NCBI GenBank assembly: GCA_003550325.1
Contig: QKWP01000220.1
Span: forward strand, 365,218 to 429,217
DNA from: Gigaspora rosea
Taxonomy: Eukaryota; Glomeromycota; Glomeromycetes; Diversisporales; Gigasporaceae
Direction of reading: 5' to 3'
Length of the DNA stretch: 64,000 bases
Positions 24,094-36,152 of this stretch are shown here, one piece after another. Positions within the stretch are counted from its first letter, which is position 1. Each line of letters starts with the position of its first letter. The notes below the pieces were generated by a model. It saw nothing but the letters and a program-made list of their open reading frames with translations, ran no database searches and was not told where the DNA came from. The position numbers and the translations under genes were made by a program.

Positions 24094-24275
24094 AAGAGAA
24101 CAATAATAAAAATTTAACACTGAAATAAATGAAGAAAAAAATAATAAAATTAAACTCTATTATAATTTGAATTGAAAATCTTCAAATCGACAAAAAGAGC
24201 CGAAGACTGATTTCCTGATGTAGCATAAAATCCAAAACGAGAATGATCAATTATAACTCTCTCTCAATTTACGAT

Positions 24276-24387
24276 ATGTCTTTCAATAATCATTGTAACC
24301 CCAAATAAAATTGAACTGATATCGAATTTAATGATCTATCAAAATTCTGGAGGGAATTGGATTATAACGTTGCAGAAAAGGATAAAA
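24276..24387 (+). pseudogene. Exon remnant with two in-frame stops
   Basis: From ATG 24276 the frame gives MSFNNHCNPK, then TAA and TGA separated by Asn, then TDIEFNDLSKFWRELDYNVA ending at a good donor GTAAGA (24388). Both stops would arise from CAA and CGA by C-to-T change. A possible second exon starts near 24457. Unknown family. Confidence 0.3.
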
Positions 24388-24990
24388 GTAAGATATCAAA
24401 CCTATTTTGAATTCTTTCTTTAATATTCGCAACTATAATATAACTCTAATCGTTGAGGAGAGAGCTTGGCCATTGGCAGGTCACTAGCTATTACGAAGAT
24501 GATGAAATGATAGTTTAAAACTATTTTCATATTTTTAAAATATCAATATACATAATTATATAAGGAGTTTTTTTTTATTCCTGCATTTTCTTCAAATAGA
24601 TGAAAATGAACTCATATTCTGATAAATTAAGAGTCATGACCAGGCCTACCTAATAATTGATTGTGAGGTCAATTAATTGCAATTTTTTGAACTCAATTAA
24701 TTGATTGATGGCGCAGTCATAATGAAGTATTCATCGCCAGATTGTAAAAATGCATATGGTTTTTAATTTTCGCTATTTAAATATTGGGTCACGTCTAGAG
24801 ATGTCAAGATTTTATTAATATTTGCCGACAATATCTTAATAATTATAAAGTTTTTACTATATTATGTTTATTTAAAGTGGTGGTAATTCTTCAACACAGT
24901 CATACTTTTGAAATTGTTTGAGAACTCTCACCTGTTAATACCCAAATGTTTAAAATTACTCTTTTCCTATAAGAAACTTTTCGTTTCAAA
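24388..24990. other. Non-coding spacer
   Basis: Apart from a possible second exon near 24457-24510 there is no supported feature. Confidence 0.3.
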
Positions 24991-26141
24991 ATGGGTAAAA
25001 CAAAGAGTAAAAAAAGTGAACAAGATGTGAAAAATTATGAAATTTTTCATAGAAATTCTCCATACCTGTTCCCACTTAAAAAGGAAGGCCTATTATCATA
25101 TTCGGTGAATTTAATTAAGAAAAATTTGAAGCCTAGTACTTATAAACAGTATATGAGACACATCAAAAATCATCATATCGATATGGAAGGTTCATGGAAT
25201 TATAAAGAATTTGATCCTATCATAAATGATGGTTTGAATAAACTAAAAGGCAAAAGCCTATCTAATAGTAAGTAAATTGAATTTCTGATTGTCTCAATGC
25301 CCTTTACTTGTGAAAAAAAGGCTACGATATTAAGCCTCGTAATATATTTTATGCATAGAATGTCTAACTACTTTTCTTAATAAACATTATGGGTAACTAG
25401 ATTCGCCGCTTAATGGCCTGTCGCCTGTCATTGATGCTCCGACTACTATTCTCACTACGCAACCCGCACAATCTCTTATTTTCAATATGGCCAAGTTTAC
25501 TGTGATAATACGATGCAGATGCAGATTCCTTTCAATCCAACTCCTTTCTTGCAGAACAACGTCTCCTCTCAACCTGAACAAACTTTCCAAGACTTTTCTT
25601 CTCAACCTGGTCAAATTCCTTTCCAGGATTTATCGGGCATTAATCCTACTCCTTCTCAACATGGTCAAATTCCTTTCCAGAATTCATTGGGCACTAATCC
25701 TACTGCTTATACCGTTCCTTCTCAACTTGATCAAGATAATAGTTATGGTGCACTTCTAACGCACGTGCGACTTGGTATATTATTGCAATTAACCTATTTG
25801 ATCGTATTTGACCTTATGACTTACAACTATTTTATATCCAATTATTAGAAGAATCAGTCAATCATATCCAGGAAATGAGTAACCTTTTAAACAAGGAGAT
25901 TCAAGAATTAAATCAAAAGTTTAACAATGATTTAAGTGAGGAAGTTCAAAAGGTTAACAATCATTTAAGCGAGGAAGTTCAAAGGTTCAACAATGATTTA
26001 AGTGAGGAAGTTCAAGAGTTTTTACATCAGAAAGTTCAAGGGTTTTTACATCAGAAAGTTCAAGAGTTGAACCATAGGTTCAATAATGAAGTCCAAGAAT
26101 TTAATATCTGCTTAAAAGATATGATCCAGAGACATATTTGA
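24991..26141 (+). CDS. Three-exon protein: basic N-terminus, Q/P-rich middle, 11-residue-repeat coiled coil
   Basis: Exons: 24991-25267, 25401-25747, 25849-26141; introns 133 and 101 bp with consistent phase 1. Residues 1-92 (MGKTKSKKSEQDVKNYEIFH... to KGKSLSN) are basic and helical, with an LKPSTYKQYMRHIKNHH stretch that loosely recalls a DNA-binding box. The middle is Gln/Pro/Phe-rich with degenerate repeats of QPGQIPFQ. The C-terminus repeats LSEEVQ and LHQKVQ at 8- and 11-residue spacing (NNDLSEEVQKVNNHLSEEVQ), forming an oligomerising coiled coil. One base is missing at the T4 run 25479-25482; with it exon 2 has the length the phases demand. The domain layout suggests a nuclear regulator, but this is inference. 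Confidence 0.7.
25890..26080 (+). repeat. Coding minisatellite, 33 and 24 bp units
   Basis: Within exon 3, AACAATGATTTAAGTGAGGA-type units repeat three times at 33 bp and are followed by two 24 bp units reading LHQKVQ(G/E)(F/L). Units encode 11 and 8 residues, so length changes keep frame and only alter coiled-coil length. Confidence 0.8.
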
Positions 26142-26939
26142 AGTACATGATGTACAGGGCGCGAAACTTATGTTAGCATTTATTTTATCTGTTTCTAATC
26201 CATCGATTATGATAATTTATTTAAAGCTATTTTTAATATTACTTATTCACGCACGCTTGCAAAACTATTAGTTATAACCACGAACATTGTGTGGGATAAT
26301 AAGCCTTGTAATTGATTTATCAAAATATTAATGTTTGACACAATTAAACGGTTAAGAAAAATTTTAGGCAGTTCCAATCTCTAGTAGATTCTTCCCTTGA
26401 AAAGGTACTATTTTATCATATAGCTCTTCAATTAATTATCATCTTGTTTTTAGAATTTTTGTTAAAATTTTATGAATAAGCTATATAGATTTATAATTTG
26501 TTTCTTATAATATAAAATTTTTAAAAAACGAGACCCAGCACCAGCTTTTATCAATAATAATCAATACACATACAGTACTTTCAAGTCAATAAATGATTTA
26601 TTAGGAGTTTTATTACTGTATTACATAGTATTCTATCGATAAAATAAATATAAATAAAGTGTCATTTTTAACATACTAAGCTTTCAAATAATTTAATGTA
26701 GCTAAAACAAAATTTAAAAAAGCTGAAGATGAATATCTCAAAATTCTTGCTCATTAGAATCGCCTTATTGAGATGAACGTTGTTTCATTAACCTGTATAG
26801 TTTCATTGTTCATTAATGACAAACTTATGGTTTCGTCAGTCATCTATAACATGATTAAACATATAAAATTATGTTATCTTTATTACTACACTTTTTTCCT
26901 CTATTTAAATATAAATTTCAGTTTATACTCCGACGGCAA
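26142..26939. other. Spacer before the LINE remnant
   Basis: A short coding-like patch (AKTKFKKAEDEYLKILAH, near 26702-26755) ends in a stop; it may be an exon remnant. Otherwise nothing. Confidence 0.3.
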
Positions 26940-28860
26940 CTAGAAAGCAGAGTGGTTCAAAGAAATGGAATTGAAGGTACTTAGAGAACCAGAAAGTAGA
27001 GAAGTTAAAAGACATTTTAGGACAAATAGGCATAATGTACAGGTATTAAGAATTAGGTGGAAATGTATATCAGAAGATAGGAGAAGAAAAGAATAGGTAG
27101 TATACAGCACGCAAAACTGTAAGCAGCTAGGAAAGGTAGTTAAAAAGAAGAAGAAAAAAGTATTAATAGAACATTGGCAAATGCAAAGTAAAGAAAAAGA
27201 ACTGGCAATTGAGATCAACAAATACGATGATTGTATAGCAAGAACAGGTAACTATAATATTCAGACAGTGCAGTAAATATGAAAAGCAAAGAAGAGACAC
27301 CAAGTAAAAACATGGGTATAGGATAGGTTCAAACAAATGAGACACAAGAATGGCCAGAAAAAGAGATAGCACTGGGCCTTGAAGGATGGCCAACATCGAC
27401 GATAGCTGAGTTAGTAGCAATATGGACAGCAATTTTGACAATACCAAAAGAAAAGCAAGTAGAAATATATACAGATAGTAATGCTGCAATAAGAAACATT
27501 AGTAGAGGTTTAGAGCAGACAGACAGAAAGAAAATCCTTGAGAAGAAAAATGCAATATGGATAATGAAGATTATAGATCTTGTTAAGACAAAAAACATAC
27601 AGATAGAAATAGTTAAAATAAAAAGTCACAGTAAGGACAAGTGGAATGACAAAGCTGATAGCCTTGCAAAAAAAGGAACAACAAGTAAGGAAATAATACA
27701 GACTGAAGAAGTCAGTTGCAAAGAGATAGAGTACTGCCTAGAGTAGGAAAACAGATGAACTGACATACCAGCAAGACTGCTATGCAAATTGGTAACAAAT
27801 GCAGATTGGAAACAGAATGGAAAGAAACAAGAGCAATAAAGAACTTGAAACCAGAAACAGAAGCTAAGATTCATGATTGGACACATTTTTGGAAAAGGCT
27901 GAACAGCTAGTTGTTTCATCATTTTTGGAGAGGAGACGGCTAGTTTTTTAGTATAAGGACCACCCCTAACTTCCATAATTGGACAACCAAAGGAGTGCAT
28001 TGTATGACAAGAAGAAGTAGTGCGAGAAGAAGTGCATTTATAAAGTGTATAATAGACAAACTTTCGACCTTGGAAAAGCTCAATAGAAGAAGGCCAGATA
28101 TATACACAACAACAAAATGCCAAGTATGTCAAGACAAAGTAAAAGAGACACAGACACATTTGGCATCATGCAAGGGACAAACAAGTCTTTGGAAAAGAAT
28201 TCAAAAGGAGGCGATTGCAACAGCATGGAAAGGACTTAAAGAAGAAGAAAAGACCTGAATCCCTCCATATGTGTTATATACAGCACTCTTCAGAAAAGGT
28301 GAGACAGAGGAGATAGAAATGAGAGAAGCATTGATTAAAGGCCTAATTCCAAAGAAAACACAAGACAGATTAATGCAGCTTCTAATACAAAGGCAAGACA
28401 ACAATTTGCAAGCACAGTAGCGAAAATGGCTTGGGACACCTTTTATGAGCAGGTTTGGAGAATGTGATGTGAAAAAGTCAATGAATGGGAGAAAAAAGGA
28501 GGAATAACAGGCAAAATGAAAAAAGAAAAGAGAAAAAGAAATAACTCAGGCAAAAAGGAAAAGGCAGATCAGCAAAAGAAGGAAGAAGAAAAGAAACGAG
28601 TAAAAGAAAAGGAAAAATGAATTAAAGAGAAAGCCAGGAAGACAATGTTGGGGCTTGTCATGAAAGGGAGAAGACCTTCTATTATGGACTTTAAGTAGTT
28701 AGACAAGTAGCCTACTTCTGCTTAAAGTAGTATAGCAGGTTGCACTTAGGCACTATTAGGGTGGCCGAGTGATGCTAGACTTAGTTGTTAGGTATATCTA
28801 TGTAATACCATTTTGTTAATTCGTAATTGGAATAAATAATTTATTTGCAAATAAAACAAA
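26940..28860 (+). mobile_element. 5'-truncated, decayed non-LTR retrotransposon (LINE)
   Basis: The block is A-rich on the plus strand and has a base composition unlike its flanks. 27360-27746 encodes an RNase H domain: STIAELVAIWTAIL (catalytic Glu), VEIYTDSNAAIRNI (Asp), KIKSHSKDKWNDKADSLAKK (His, Asn, Asp). 28005-28256 encodes TTTKCQVCQDKVKETQTHLA and SCKG, the C-x2-C-x8-H-x4-C finger typical of the 3' end of fungal LINEs. The first Asp region is damaged: GIG-TAG-VQT at 27324-27326 where Trp is expected. Further stops and shifts occur at 27746, 28256 and 28418. The 3' end carries an AATAAATAA/AATAAAACAAAAA tail near 28830-28860. No reverse transcriptase domain remains. Confidence 0.8.
27360..27746 (+). 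pseudogene. RNase H domain of the LINE
   Basis: The domain carries the Glu, second Asp and final His/Asp positions of an RNase HI fold, in one frame from EWPEKEIALGLEGWP to the stop at 27746. In the intact element this activity removes RNA from the RNA-DNA hybrid made during target-primed reverse transcription. The frame is broken upstream, so it is not expected to be made as part of a working polyprotein. Confidence 0.75.
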
Positions 28861-28971
28861 AATTATTCATAATTTTGTCTAACAATTATAACCTCTGTCA
28901 AAAATTTAAATTTCTTGTTCGGTTTACTTTAATAATATTATCCAGGTCTTTGTTAGGTGGTTATTCATAAG

Positions 28972-29615
28972 TTAATGATAATTAAAATAATAAATGATTT
29001 TATCAACGAATTGATCGGTAATAAATGATTTTGGCCGGTATTCTAAAAGATTGACAATATTTTTTGTGATGGATTTTTCCAGTAAACGCCGCTCATTCTC
29101 TGAAGTACCATTGTATATTTTTTTTGATTGCTTTAACTTATAATTTCGATTTCTTTCGATCTTCGCTCTCCGTTTGTAAATATTAAAAAGTTGTTTTACA
29201 TGATTTAAAGTGATTGAACAGTCACAAATGTATTCCATTATATCGTCGTTGGGTTTGTGTTGTTTTCTTATATGCATTATAAATGTGTGATATGGTTCGT
29301 ATTCGATTAAATAACTTTCATTTTTATCAAGTAAACGAATGTTTGCTTTGATGATAGCCTTTCTGATATCTTCCCTGTGTTCGATGGAAAATGATTCGTA
29401 TATTGAATTGATTATTTCAATTTTTTCAACATTATATTTTGACAAAAGATCGATTTCCTTATACAGATTTTTAATTCTTCCATGAAAAAATCATCTCTTT
29501 TACAATTGCACGCATCATATTTTGGGAAAGGTTGATATACGTTAACTATAATAATAAAAAAAATTATGAAAATTATGAAAATTATAAAGTGGACTATCTG
29601 TGTATGTTCTGCCAT
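28972..29615 (-). CDS. Small single-span membrane protein, about 213 residues, orphan
   Basis: The ATG at 29615 opens MAEHTQIVHF and a long Ile/Phe helix (IIFIIFIIFFIIIVNVY), then a short Cys pair (DACNCKRDDFF) and MEELK. After the T5 run 29468-29472 the frame changes by one base and continues LYKEIDLLSKYNVEKIEIIN, a charged helical region ending FVDKIIYYFNYH. One extra T in that run joins the two parts. The layout (one N-terminal helix, charged helical body) recurs in the genes at 53.8 and 40.5 kb. Function unknown; membrane-anchored with the body on one face. Confidence 0.6.
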
Positions 29616-31086
29616 TTTAACAATGATTTTTGCAATTCGAAAATTTTTAATTCTTCAACATCAAACAGAGCCCTATTTATAATCATTTGGAATTAATATA
29701 TAATACATATAATACATTATTTTACTATCCACAAGTTTCAGAATAACCATTCGATCAAAAGACCATCTTTGTTTTAGTTAAATCATTGTGAAAATAATTT
29801 TCACTTAATCTCATTTGTGTAGAATTCTAAATTAATATATATATTGTTAATTATATTGGAATTCTATTTGTGGAAGTTTTGTAGGCGCGGCATTACTAAA
29901 TGTCTTTTGAAATATATTACTAATACTGATTACGTTACGAAAGAATTTTTGTTTCATCAATTCAGGCCGCACACGCGTAAGAAACCTTTCATTCGAGATA
30001 TAACTGACGCTAACAATTAGAAATATATTTCTTAATAATTATAGACGCGTGTAGTTAAATATATACTCATTTTCTTGGTTTAATTTATTTTAATTATTTA
30101 CTAATACAAATTACGTTAACACGAAGATTTTAAATAAAAAGATAATTTAAAAGCTACATTAGCTATTCACGTAGTAGTGTTTTATATCGCGTCTTTAAAG
30201 TCTTAATTAATACTGTAGCAACTAATGCAAATTATGTTAACGCGAAGATTTTAAAGAAAAAGACAATATATATAGTACTTTGTTAGGATTTTTGTTCCAA
30301 ATTGTTCTGGTTTCATTTATAATTTTTTAGCCTATTTAATTTAAAGCTAGCTACATAAGCTATTCACGTATAGTGTTTTATATCGCATCTTTGAAGTAGC
30401 AATGATCCTAAATAAACCAAATGACGGTTAAAAGATCTTTGTGAAAAAAAAGCAGATTCCGAGAATCTTACTGCAACAAGTCTTTTGTCCGAATGGTTAG
30501 GTTCTGTACTCATATTAGGGATTCTTACGCGAAACTGTGCGCGTAATGATCTGCTTACAAGAACAAGTCTGTACAAAAATTTTTGCTTTTCTGAGTGGTA
30601 GATTAATTTAGAATTATATACAAGAAGATTACTAAGATTAAAATGGGTTCATTGAATTTTATTTATGAACTTAATAGGTTTGGTTTTACGCGTCTTTGAA
30701 GTCAAATTCATAAGGTTTCGTCCGAATGGTTAATTTTTGCATTACATAATCAGAATTCTTAAGTATATTTTCATGGCCATATTAATGAAACAAAGAAAAT
30801 AAGATTGATACGAAAACACGTCATTTTCTCAATGTTACTATAACATTCTTTGCAGAAATAAAAACTGTACTGTAATCACCATTTTATTTTGGAAAAAAAG
30901 TATAAAAGTGCTATAATGCCCAGATTTTGATTTAAAAATTGTATATTCAAGTGATCGCAATTAAGTATATTTTATTAATAATTCCTTCATAAATCATGAA
31001 AAATACGATCAAAGAAGATTACACGACGCATATTCTATGAACAAACTGTCACAGGCCCGAATACTCAGAATTCAGTTCAGAAAAGA
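29616..31086. other. Spacer with ACGCGT-rich repeats
   Basis: Holds ACGCGT at 29974, 30045 and 30688 and copy 1 of the block shared with 42.5-42.9 kb. It lies between a minus-strand and a plus-strand gene, so it could be a divergent promoter region. Confidence 0.5.
30358..30665. repeat. Dispersed repeat block D, copy 1 (partner 42539-42916)
   Basis: Shared words in order: CTATTCACGTA, AATGACGGTTAAAAGA, GAGAATCTTACTGCAA, TCTTTTGTCCGAATGGTTA, TGTGCGCGTAATGATCTGCTTAC and CAAAAATTTTTGCTTTTCTG. The partner has a 60 bp insertion near 42760. Both copies sit between divergent genes. Confidence 0.8.
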
Positions 31087-31401
31087 ATGCGGTTGAAGTT
31101 TAGCAATTCATCCTCATTCACAACATTAGATTTATATGAATACACCCTTGACTCTGAACGCATTTTGGCGGCATACGCGTGCCTCAATGGAAATTTTAAA
31201 CTTTATAATGTAACTTGTGATCCACAAAATAAAATTGTATCATCCAAAAAATTTAAAGCTTTGCTTGATTCTAAGACGAACATTGGAATTATTTATGATG
31301 GTTATAAAAAAATTTCTGGTAGTGTGATGGTTTATAATATTTCAACCTGTAGTTTTAGTTATAAATTAGATCAATTTAGAATAAAATTATTAAATAACTA
31401 G
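31087..31401 (+). CDS. Hypothetical protein, 104 residues
   Basis: ATG 31087 to TAG 31401 in one unbroken frame: MRLKFSNSSSFTTLDLYEYT, then DSERILAAYACLNGNFKLYN and a C-terminal part rich in Ser, Tyr and Lys. Cys residues at about positions 33, 45 and 88 are spaced too far for a zinc site. No signal peptide or helix. It may be the 5' exon of a longer gene or complete. Downstream of repeat block D and of an ACGCGT inside the frame at 31175. Family unknown. Confidence 0.5.
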   Translation: MRLKFSNSSSFTTLDLYEYTLDSERILAAYACLNGNFKLYNVTCDPQNKIVSSKKFKALLDSKTNIGIIYDGYKKISGSVMVYNISTCSFSYKLDQFRIKLLNN

Positions 31402-31779
31402 TATTTAATTTAGCAACATCAATCTTATCAAAATCAAAAATGCTAACAAAATCAACTTTAGTTTATATCATGTTGTATTTTTACATATTCCTATCCGATA
31501 TTTAAATTAATTTATATACTTGGAAGTTAATAAAGTTAACTGATTAATTAGTACAGAAACTATCTTATTTACTTCCAAAAGACCATATTAATTTATTTTA
31601 ATAACTATGATAGTAAGATCCCATGTTTAGCAATCACATGATATAGCACCCAAAACTAATTGAAAAGCTTTTTGCGTAAGTTCTCGAAAAAGGACAATTT
31701 GAAAAGAATATGCTTCAAATCTTTACACTGATAAAATTAAGTTGTTACATGATTTACAAATATAAAATTAGTAATCTAA
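31402..31779. other. Non-coding spacer
   Basis: Nothing recognised. Confidence 0.35.
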
Positions 31780-32335
31780 GTCCTTAAGTTGCAAAAGATC
31801 ACTGGATGCCCAAAAAAACTTTGTATAGATGGACTGCTCAACTTACTGGAACAGGTGATATCAAGCTCGGTGAACATACTGGGTGTCCACGACTTCTTGG
31901 CCTTGAACAAAGAAAGCACCTTTTGACAAAATCGTGAAGAAGACAGAACTGCGCCAAGTAAGAAACTAACAGAAGTCCTTAACAACACTTACCCCGGACT
32001 AAATATTGCACCAAGAACAGTTCACGAGAACCTTAGGACCTTGCTTACCAAGTTACTGTTCCCTGTGCTGTTCTCCTTCTCAAAAAAGAGGCCATAATCC
32101 GTCGGGTCTGCTGGGTGTGTAAGTATCAAAGAAGAAGATGGAATACTACCACTGATGAAGCAACCTTTCAACTGTTCCGAAATACGATCAAGGTTTGGTA
32201 CAAGCCTGGTTAAACAGTACCAACATGAGTTATGAAGAAAAGTGTCAAAAGAAAGGTGAATTCCTTGTCCAAGCAAAAGAAACGATGTTTTGTATAGATT
32301 ATCGAAGAGGAATGGCATTGAATTGACAACCATTA
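31780..32335 (+). pseudogene. Tc1/mariner-type transposase relic
   Basis: Three frames in order recall a Tc1-family transposase: MPKKTLYRWTAQLTGTGDIK with EHTGCPRLL (helix-turn-helix and GRP-like hook), LNNTYPGLNIAPRTVHENLR, and TTDEATFQLFRNTIKVWYKP (region of the first catalytic Asp), then NSTNMSYEEKCQKKGEFLVQ. Stops and frame changes lie between them. Base composition is clearly more balanced than the flanks. Terminal repeats were not found, so only an internal piece survives. Confidence 0.65.
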
Positions 32336-32925
32336 TTTAATTTAGCAACTCTATGCGTGGGCGCCTGAATTTAGTTATAAAGCAGTGTAGCATACAATTA
32401 ACTACTAGATAGTCATATATGTTTTAAACTAGCTGTAGTTAAAATTTTATCAAATTTTAGTAAAATTTTGATGTGCTGCGCCACATCACGTGAGTGTCAT
32501 AATTTTCTACTGTATTATATTCAAGATAATATTTATACATATTATGATGCACGTCGCATTTTTTGTAACACATTGATATTAAAAATTTTCTTTCAAGAAT
32601 TTATAGAAAATCCACTTTTCAATTTACCGTGCTAAGAGCGCCACACGCGCCTCAGATGCAATTCGCATCCTGAGATAGTCTAAAAAAAATTACCGTGTTA
32701 TTCTCGTGTTCATTAGTAATTTTGTAAGAAACAAAAACAAAATTTTTTGCATACATAAGGAAATGTATGATTTCACGGACCCATGGTTCGTGAATAATTA
32801 AACAAATTACGCACTACTTTGAACTTGCGATTTTAAACTTTTGCATTAACCATATTAGCAGTTTTTGATAATAAGTGAATGCCTAATGTTCATCCTTTTC
32901 AATTCAATTCCACTAGGATAACTAT
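32336..32925. other. Non-coding spacer
   Basis: Contains CACGTG at 32486. No gene seen. Confidence 0.35.
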
Positions 32926-33072
32926 ACATAATTTTGGTAGAATAAATTCGTAACTTTGGTAAACATAATTTTGGTAGAATTAATTCGTAACGCTGGTAAA
33001 CATAATTTTGGTAGAATTAGTTCGTAACTTCGGTAAACAATTTTGGCAGAATTAATTCGTAATTCTAGTAAG
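32926..33072. repeat. Tandem repeat, 37 bp unit, four copies
   Basis: Each unit begins ACATAATTTTGGTAGAATTA and ends ATTCGTAACTTTGGTAA. Copies 1-3 differ at a few bases; copy 4 is 35 bp. A lone unit is near 21985, about 11 kb away. Confidence 0.9.
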
Positions 33073-33636
33073 CAAAATTAAAGTAAGTAAAATTAATATA
33101 TCAAATGATTTCGCGGGTCCACGGATCCGTTAGATCATATGATCATAGCTTTGGAATAATCCAACTACTTTAATATTTTTTTACATTAAAACGCGTAAAT
33201 TCAAGAATATACAGTACTTCAATAAAAATGCTTTTTATATTAATAGAACCTTGCTGGAGACTTGCATCATTAACAATAATTTAATCTAATTTAGTGTGAT
33301 TCAAAGTTTAAATTTCAATCAAATGCTCTCAAAAATGCTTCAAATAATATCAAATAAAAAAATGCACATTATGCAAATACAATTCAGATGGTTTTTTTTT
33401 ATTTACATTTTAGTTTAATAGATTTCAAGTCGTTAATACTTATATCATGAGCCGGGTTGCTAACGCTTCCGTCCAAAAACGGACATCCAAGCTAACAACG
33501 CTTTTCATGTCAATTCATACCACCAACCTGAAACTTATTGACTTCTTATTATAATCTGGGCTGTTAATGCTTCAAATACATTAGTAATAATAAATTATCC
33601 GGATCAACAGCGCTTCTTATAATGATACTATTTTTT
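33073..33636. other. Non-coding spacer
   Basis: A short hairpin (TCCGTCC...GGACATCC, 33467-33485) is the only structure seen. Confidence 0.35.
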
Positions 33637-35860
33637 TTAAATTTGAATGTCAGGAATTAAATTGTTATCATTAGTGCCAATTGGCATACATTCCGGAGTA
33701 ATAAGAATAGCATTATCTATGACAAAAACTTGTTTATTTGGGAATAAAGAATTCATTTCTCTTAGGGTTTCCTTGGCCCTCTCTGGAGTTAGAAAAAAAT
33801 CCAGTAGGTTAACTATTAATTCTTTTAAAAAACCAGTAAAATTGTTACTTGATGGTGATGATGACAGAGTTGATGTGGTAATAGTTTGCGAAAGCACAAG
33901 TTTTTTTGCAGCTTCACTTATTTCCAAGGTATCAAAATCAACATGAACATTTTTGGCTATCCATTCTTGCTTTTTTCTTGAAAGTTCATTTATTAATTTT
34001 TCCAATTTGTTAAAATTTTCAGCAATAGAGATCTACACAAAATAATATGTATAGATCGGTAAAATATTCCAATTGATTAAGATGTCATATTTACTTACGA
34101 TCAGCTCGTAAATAGTAAATAAAAATTGTAAAAAGCCAACTTTATCAATGTTTTTTCTCTCCAAGGAAATTTTTGCCCTATTTAAGAGTCTTGAACGATA
34201 GACTTTATTTATTATATGATCCAGTATGGATGTTTCTATTGTTTTTTCTGAATATAATATTAATTAATAATTGTTATAAACTTCTCAAATATGAAAATAC
34301 ATACTTTTACTTGAATCATAAATACAAATATTTCGTTTAATAAAGTATTTAAGTCTGATTCGTCCTGAATTGGTCCAAATTCTGCCACTATAGTCAATTC
34401 ACAAAGACTCTTCTCATCCTTGGCATTGCAATTATTTCTCCCAAGATCAAATCTTTCTTTGTTGGGAAGGTTTTTCGAAGGCAGCCCACTTACTTCACCA
34501 ACTAAATGTACATAGTCATAATGGTCACACAAAAGTAAATCGCAACGACGACCAATTATACTTCTTCTCTTATTCAACCCAAGTAATTTATAGATCTGTT
34601 TTCTCTTTGAAGATCAATCTGAGGTTATTTCTTCGCTAAAATTATAAATTGATTAAAAATAATATAAATTAATGAAATTTTAAATTTATACTCACAAAAA
34701 TGTATAAAGTTTATCATTAATATGCGTTAATGATTTAAAAATAAAGCTATATATTGTATCAGCTGTATATTGTTGTTCACTAATTCTATCTGCTTTATAA
34801 GAATTCATCCAAATTGACTGCTCCCTGCTAAAGTAATTTTATATTAGTTTAAATTGTATATAGTATCTAATACATACTAGCTTTTTACTCAGATATGATT
34901 CAAAATGGTTTGATATATTTTACATTGTATTTTTGCTTCGAAGCTACAATCTGGAGAAATTTCTGGTATCTTTGAATTGATTCGCAGTGGTGCAGTGTTC
35001 AAGTCTGTATACCAAGCTAAAATATCATCAATATAACTCTTAACGTATGAATCATTAAGATGATTGATAGTAAATGATAATTTTTCTGACAGACAGTCCA
35101 AATCCTCTTTGGATAATTTTTTTTTCCAGCCGAGAGTCAAGATTGTAAACGCAAATGATGCTACTTTTAATAGGGCTAAAAACATAGAAGTTAATATATA
35201 TCAATAAATAAATAAGCGTTCAATATCAAACAATAAATTTATTTACTCAAAATATTTGAAATCATCATCGTCTATTGAATTTATTCGATCTATAAACAAT
35301 TCATAAAGATCCTTTCGGTTTGATAATGGAATCTTCTCATCCTATTTAAAAATGAAATATAAATCATCTGCATAATAAATAACAAGTGGTATTTACTAGA
35401 TACCTTTGAGTATTCAATTTGACAATAATTGTCTTTCAAGTTTAATGCTGTATCAAGAACTAATCGAAGTTCTTCTACATCATTTCCAGAAATAACATCC
35501 CACCAGACTTTTATCTTTGTTGACGATACACAGTTCTATAATACTTAAAATTTTGAATTAGTATGAATATTAAAACTATTTTAGAAGTATCAGTACAAAC
35601 TTTTATTATCTTATATTGCTTTATAAGAAATTCGCTTTCTTCACGGTGTTCATTTTTAAAATATTCTAAAAAACTTAGATAATAACCGCTTTCCAACCGA
35701 GAATCGATCTTAAAGTCCCATTGTTTGATTCTATAGAGTAAAAAATCGTACAAGTTCCAATGAGTTATTTTGCTATCTTTAAAGAACTGATGATAAGAAC
35801 GTTTTGAAAATTTTGATATAGTTTTTCATAAAAACTTTGGCATTTAAATTTAAATTCCAT
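33637..35860 (-). CDS. Eight-exon gene of unknown function, about 510 residues, with breaks
   Basis: Exons: 35860-35601, 35535-35404, 35341-35247, 35175-34878, 34827-34696, 34635-34312, 34247-34099, 34032-33637. Introns are 50-85 bp with GT-AG ends; most phases match. The N-terminus reads MEFKFKCQSFYEKLYQNF, the middle NCVSSTKIKVWWDVISGNDV and REQSIWMNSYKADRISEQQY, exon 6 carries the most distinct patch, SIIGRRCDLLLCDHYDYVHL followed by VGEVSGLPSK, and the C-terminus ends RAKETLREMNSLFPNKQVFV and IPDIQI. I do not recognise the family; the RRCDLLL...EVSG strand pattern could be a nuclease-like beta core. Breaks: single bases at runs 34242-34247 (T6), 35117-35125 (T9) and near 35822, and a TGA at 34614-34616. 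Confidence 0.65.
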
Positions 35861-36017
35861 TTAACGAAACTGATTATAACTGCAGAACTGATAATCTTTT
35901 TATTCTAAAAGATCTATGTAATATCACATGATTCACTTGACGGACGGAAATAGTTGCTATAAATAAGTTACCTAACGCTAACGCTGCGTGAAAGACGACG
36001 GGCTGATCCATCACTAT

Positions 36018-36152
36018 GTATCATCTTGAAATAACGCCCCAGAATGTAGTCTAATATTTTGGCCTACATTAAGTTTAAATTGGCCTAAATTAAGCTTAAT
36101 GTAGGCCAAATTATTTAAATTACACCTTGGGGGAGTTATTTCGAGATGATAC
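36018..36152. mobile_element. MITE, 135 bp
   Basis: Ends GTATCATCTTGAAATAACGC and its near-complement GTTATTTCGAGATGATAC. The centre is a second palindrome with TTGGCCTACATTAAG and CTTAATGTAGGCCAA. No coding content. Similar inner words occur at 12360. Confidence 0.8.

Noticed and set aside
27163..27746. Long minus-strand frames rich in Leu, Phe and Ser, looking like membrane proteins
   Set aside because: They are the reverse complement of the A-rich LINE coding strand, which gives T-rich hydrophobic codons by composition alone.
31776..32333. Minus-strand frames of 70 and 103 codons
   Set aside because: The plus strand of the same block shows ordered Tc1-type transposase fragments; the minus frames are shadows.
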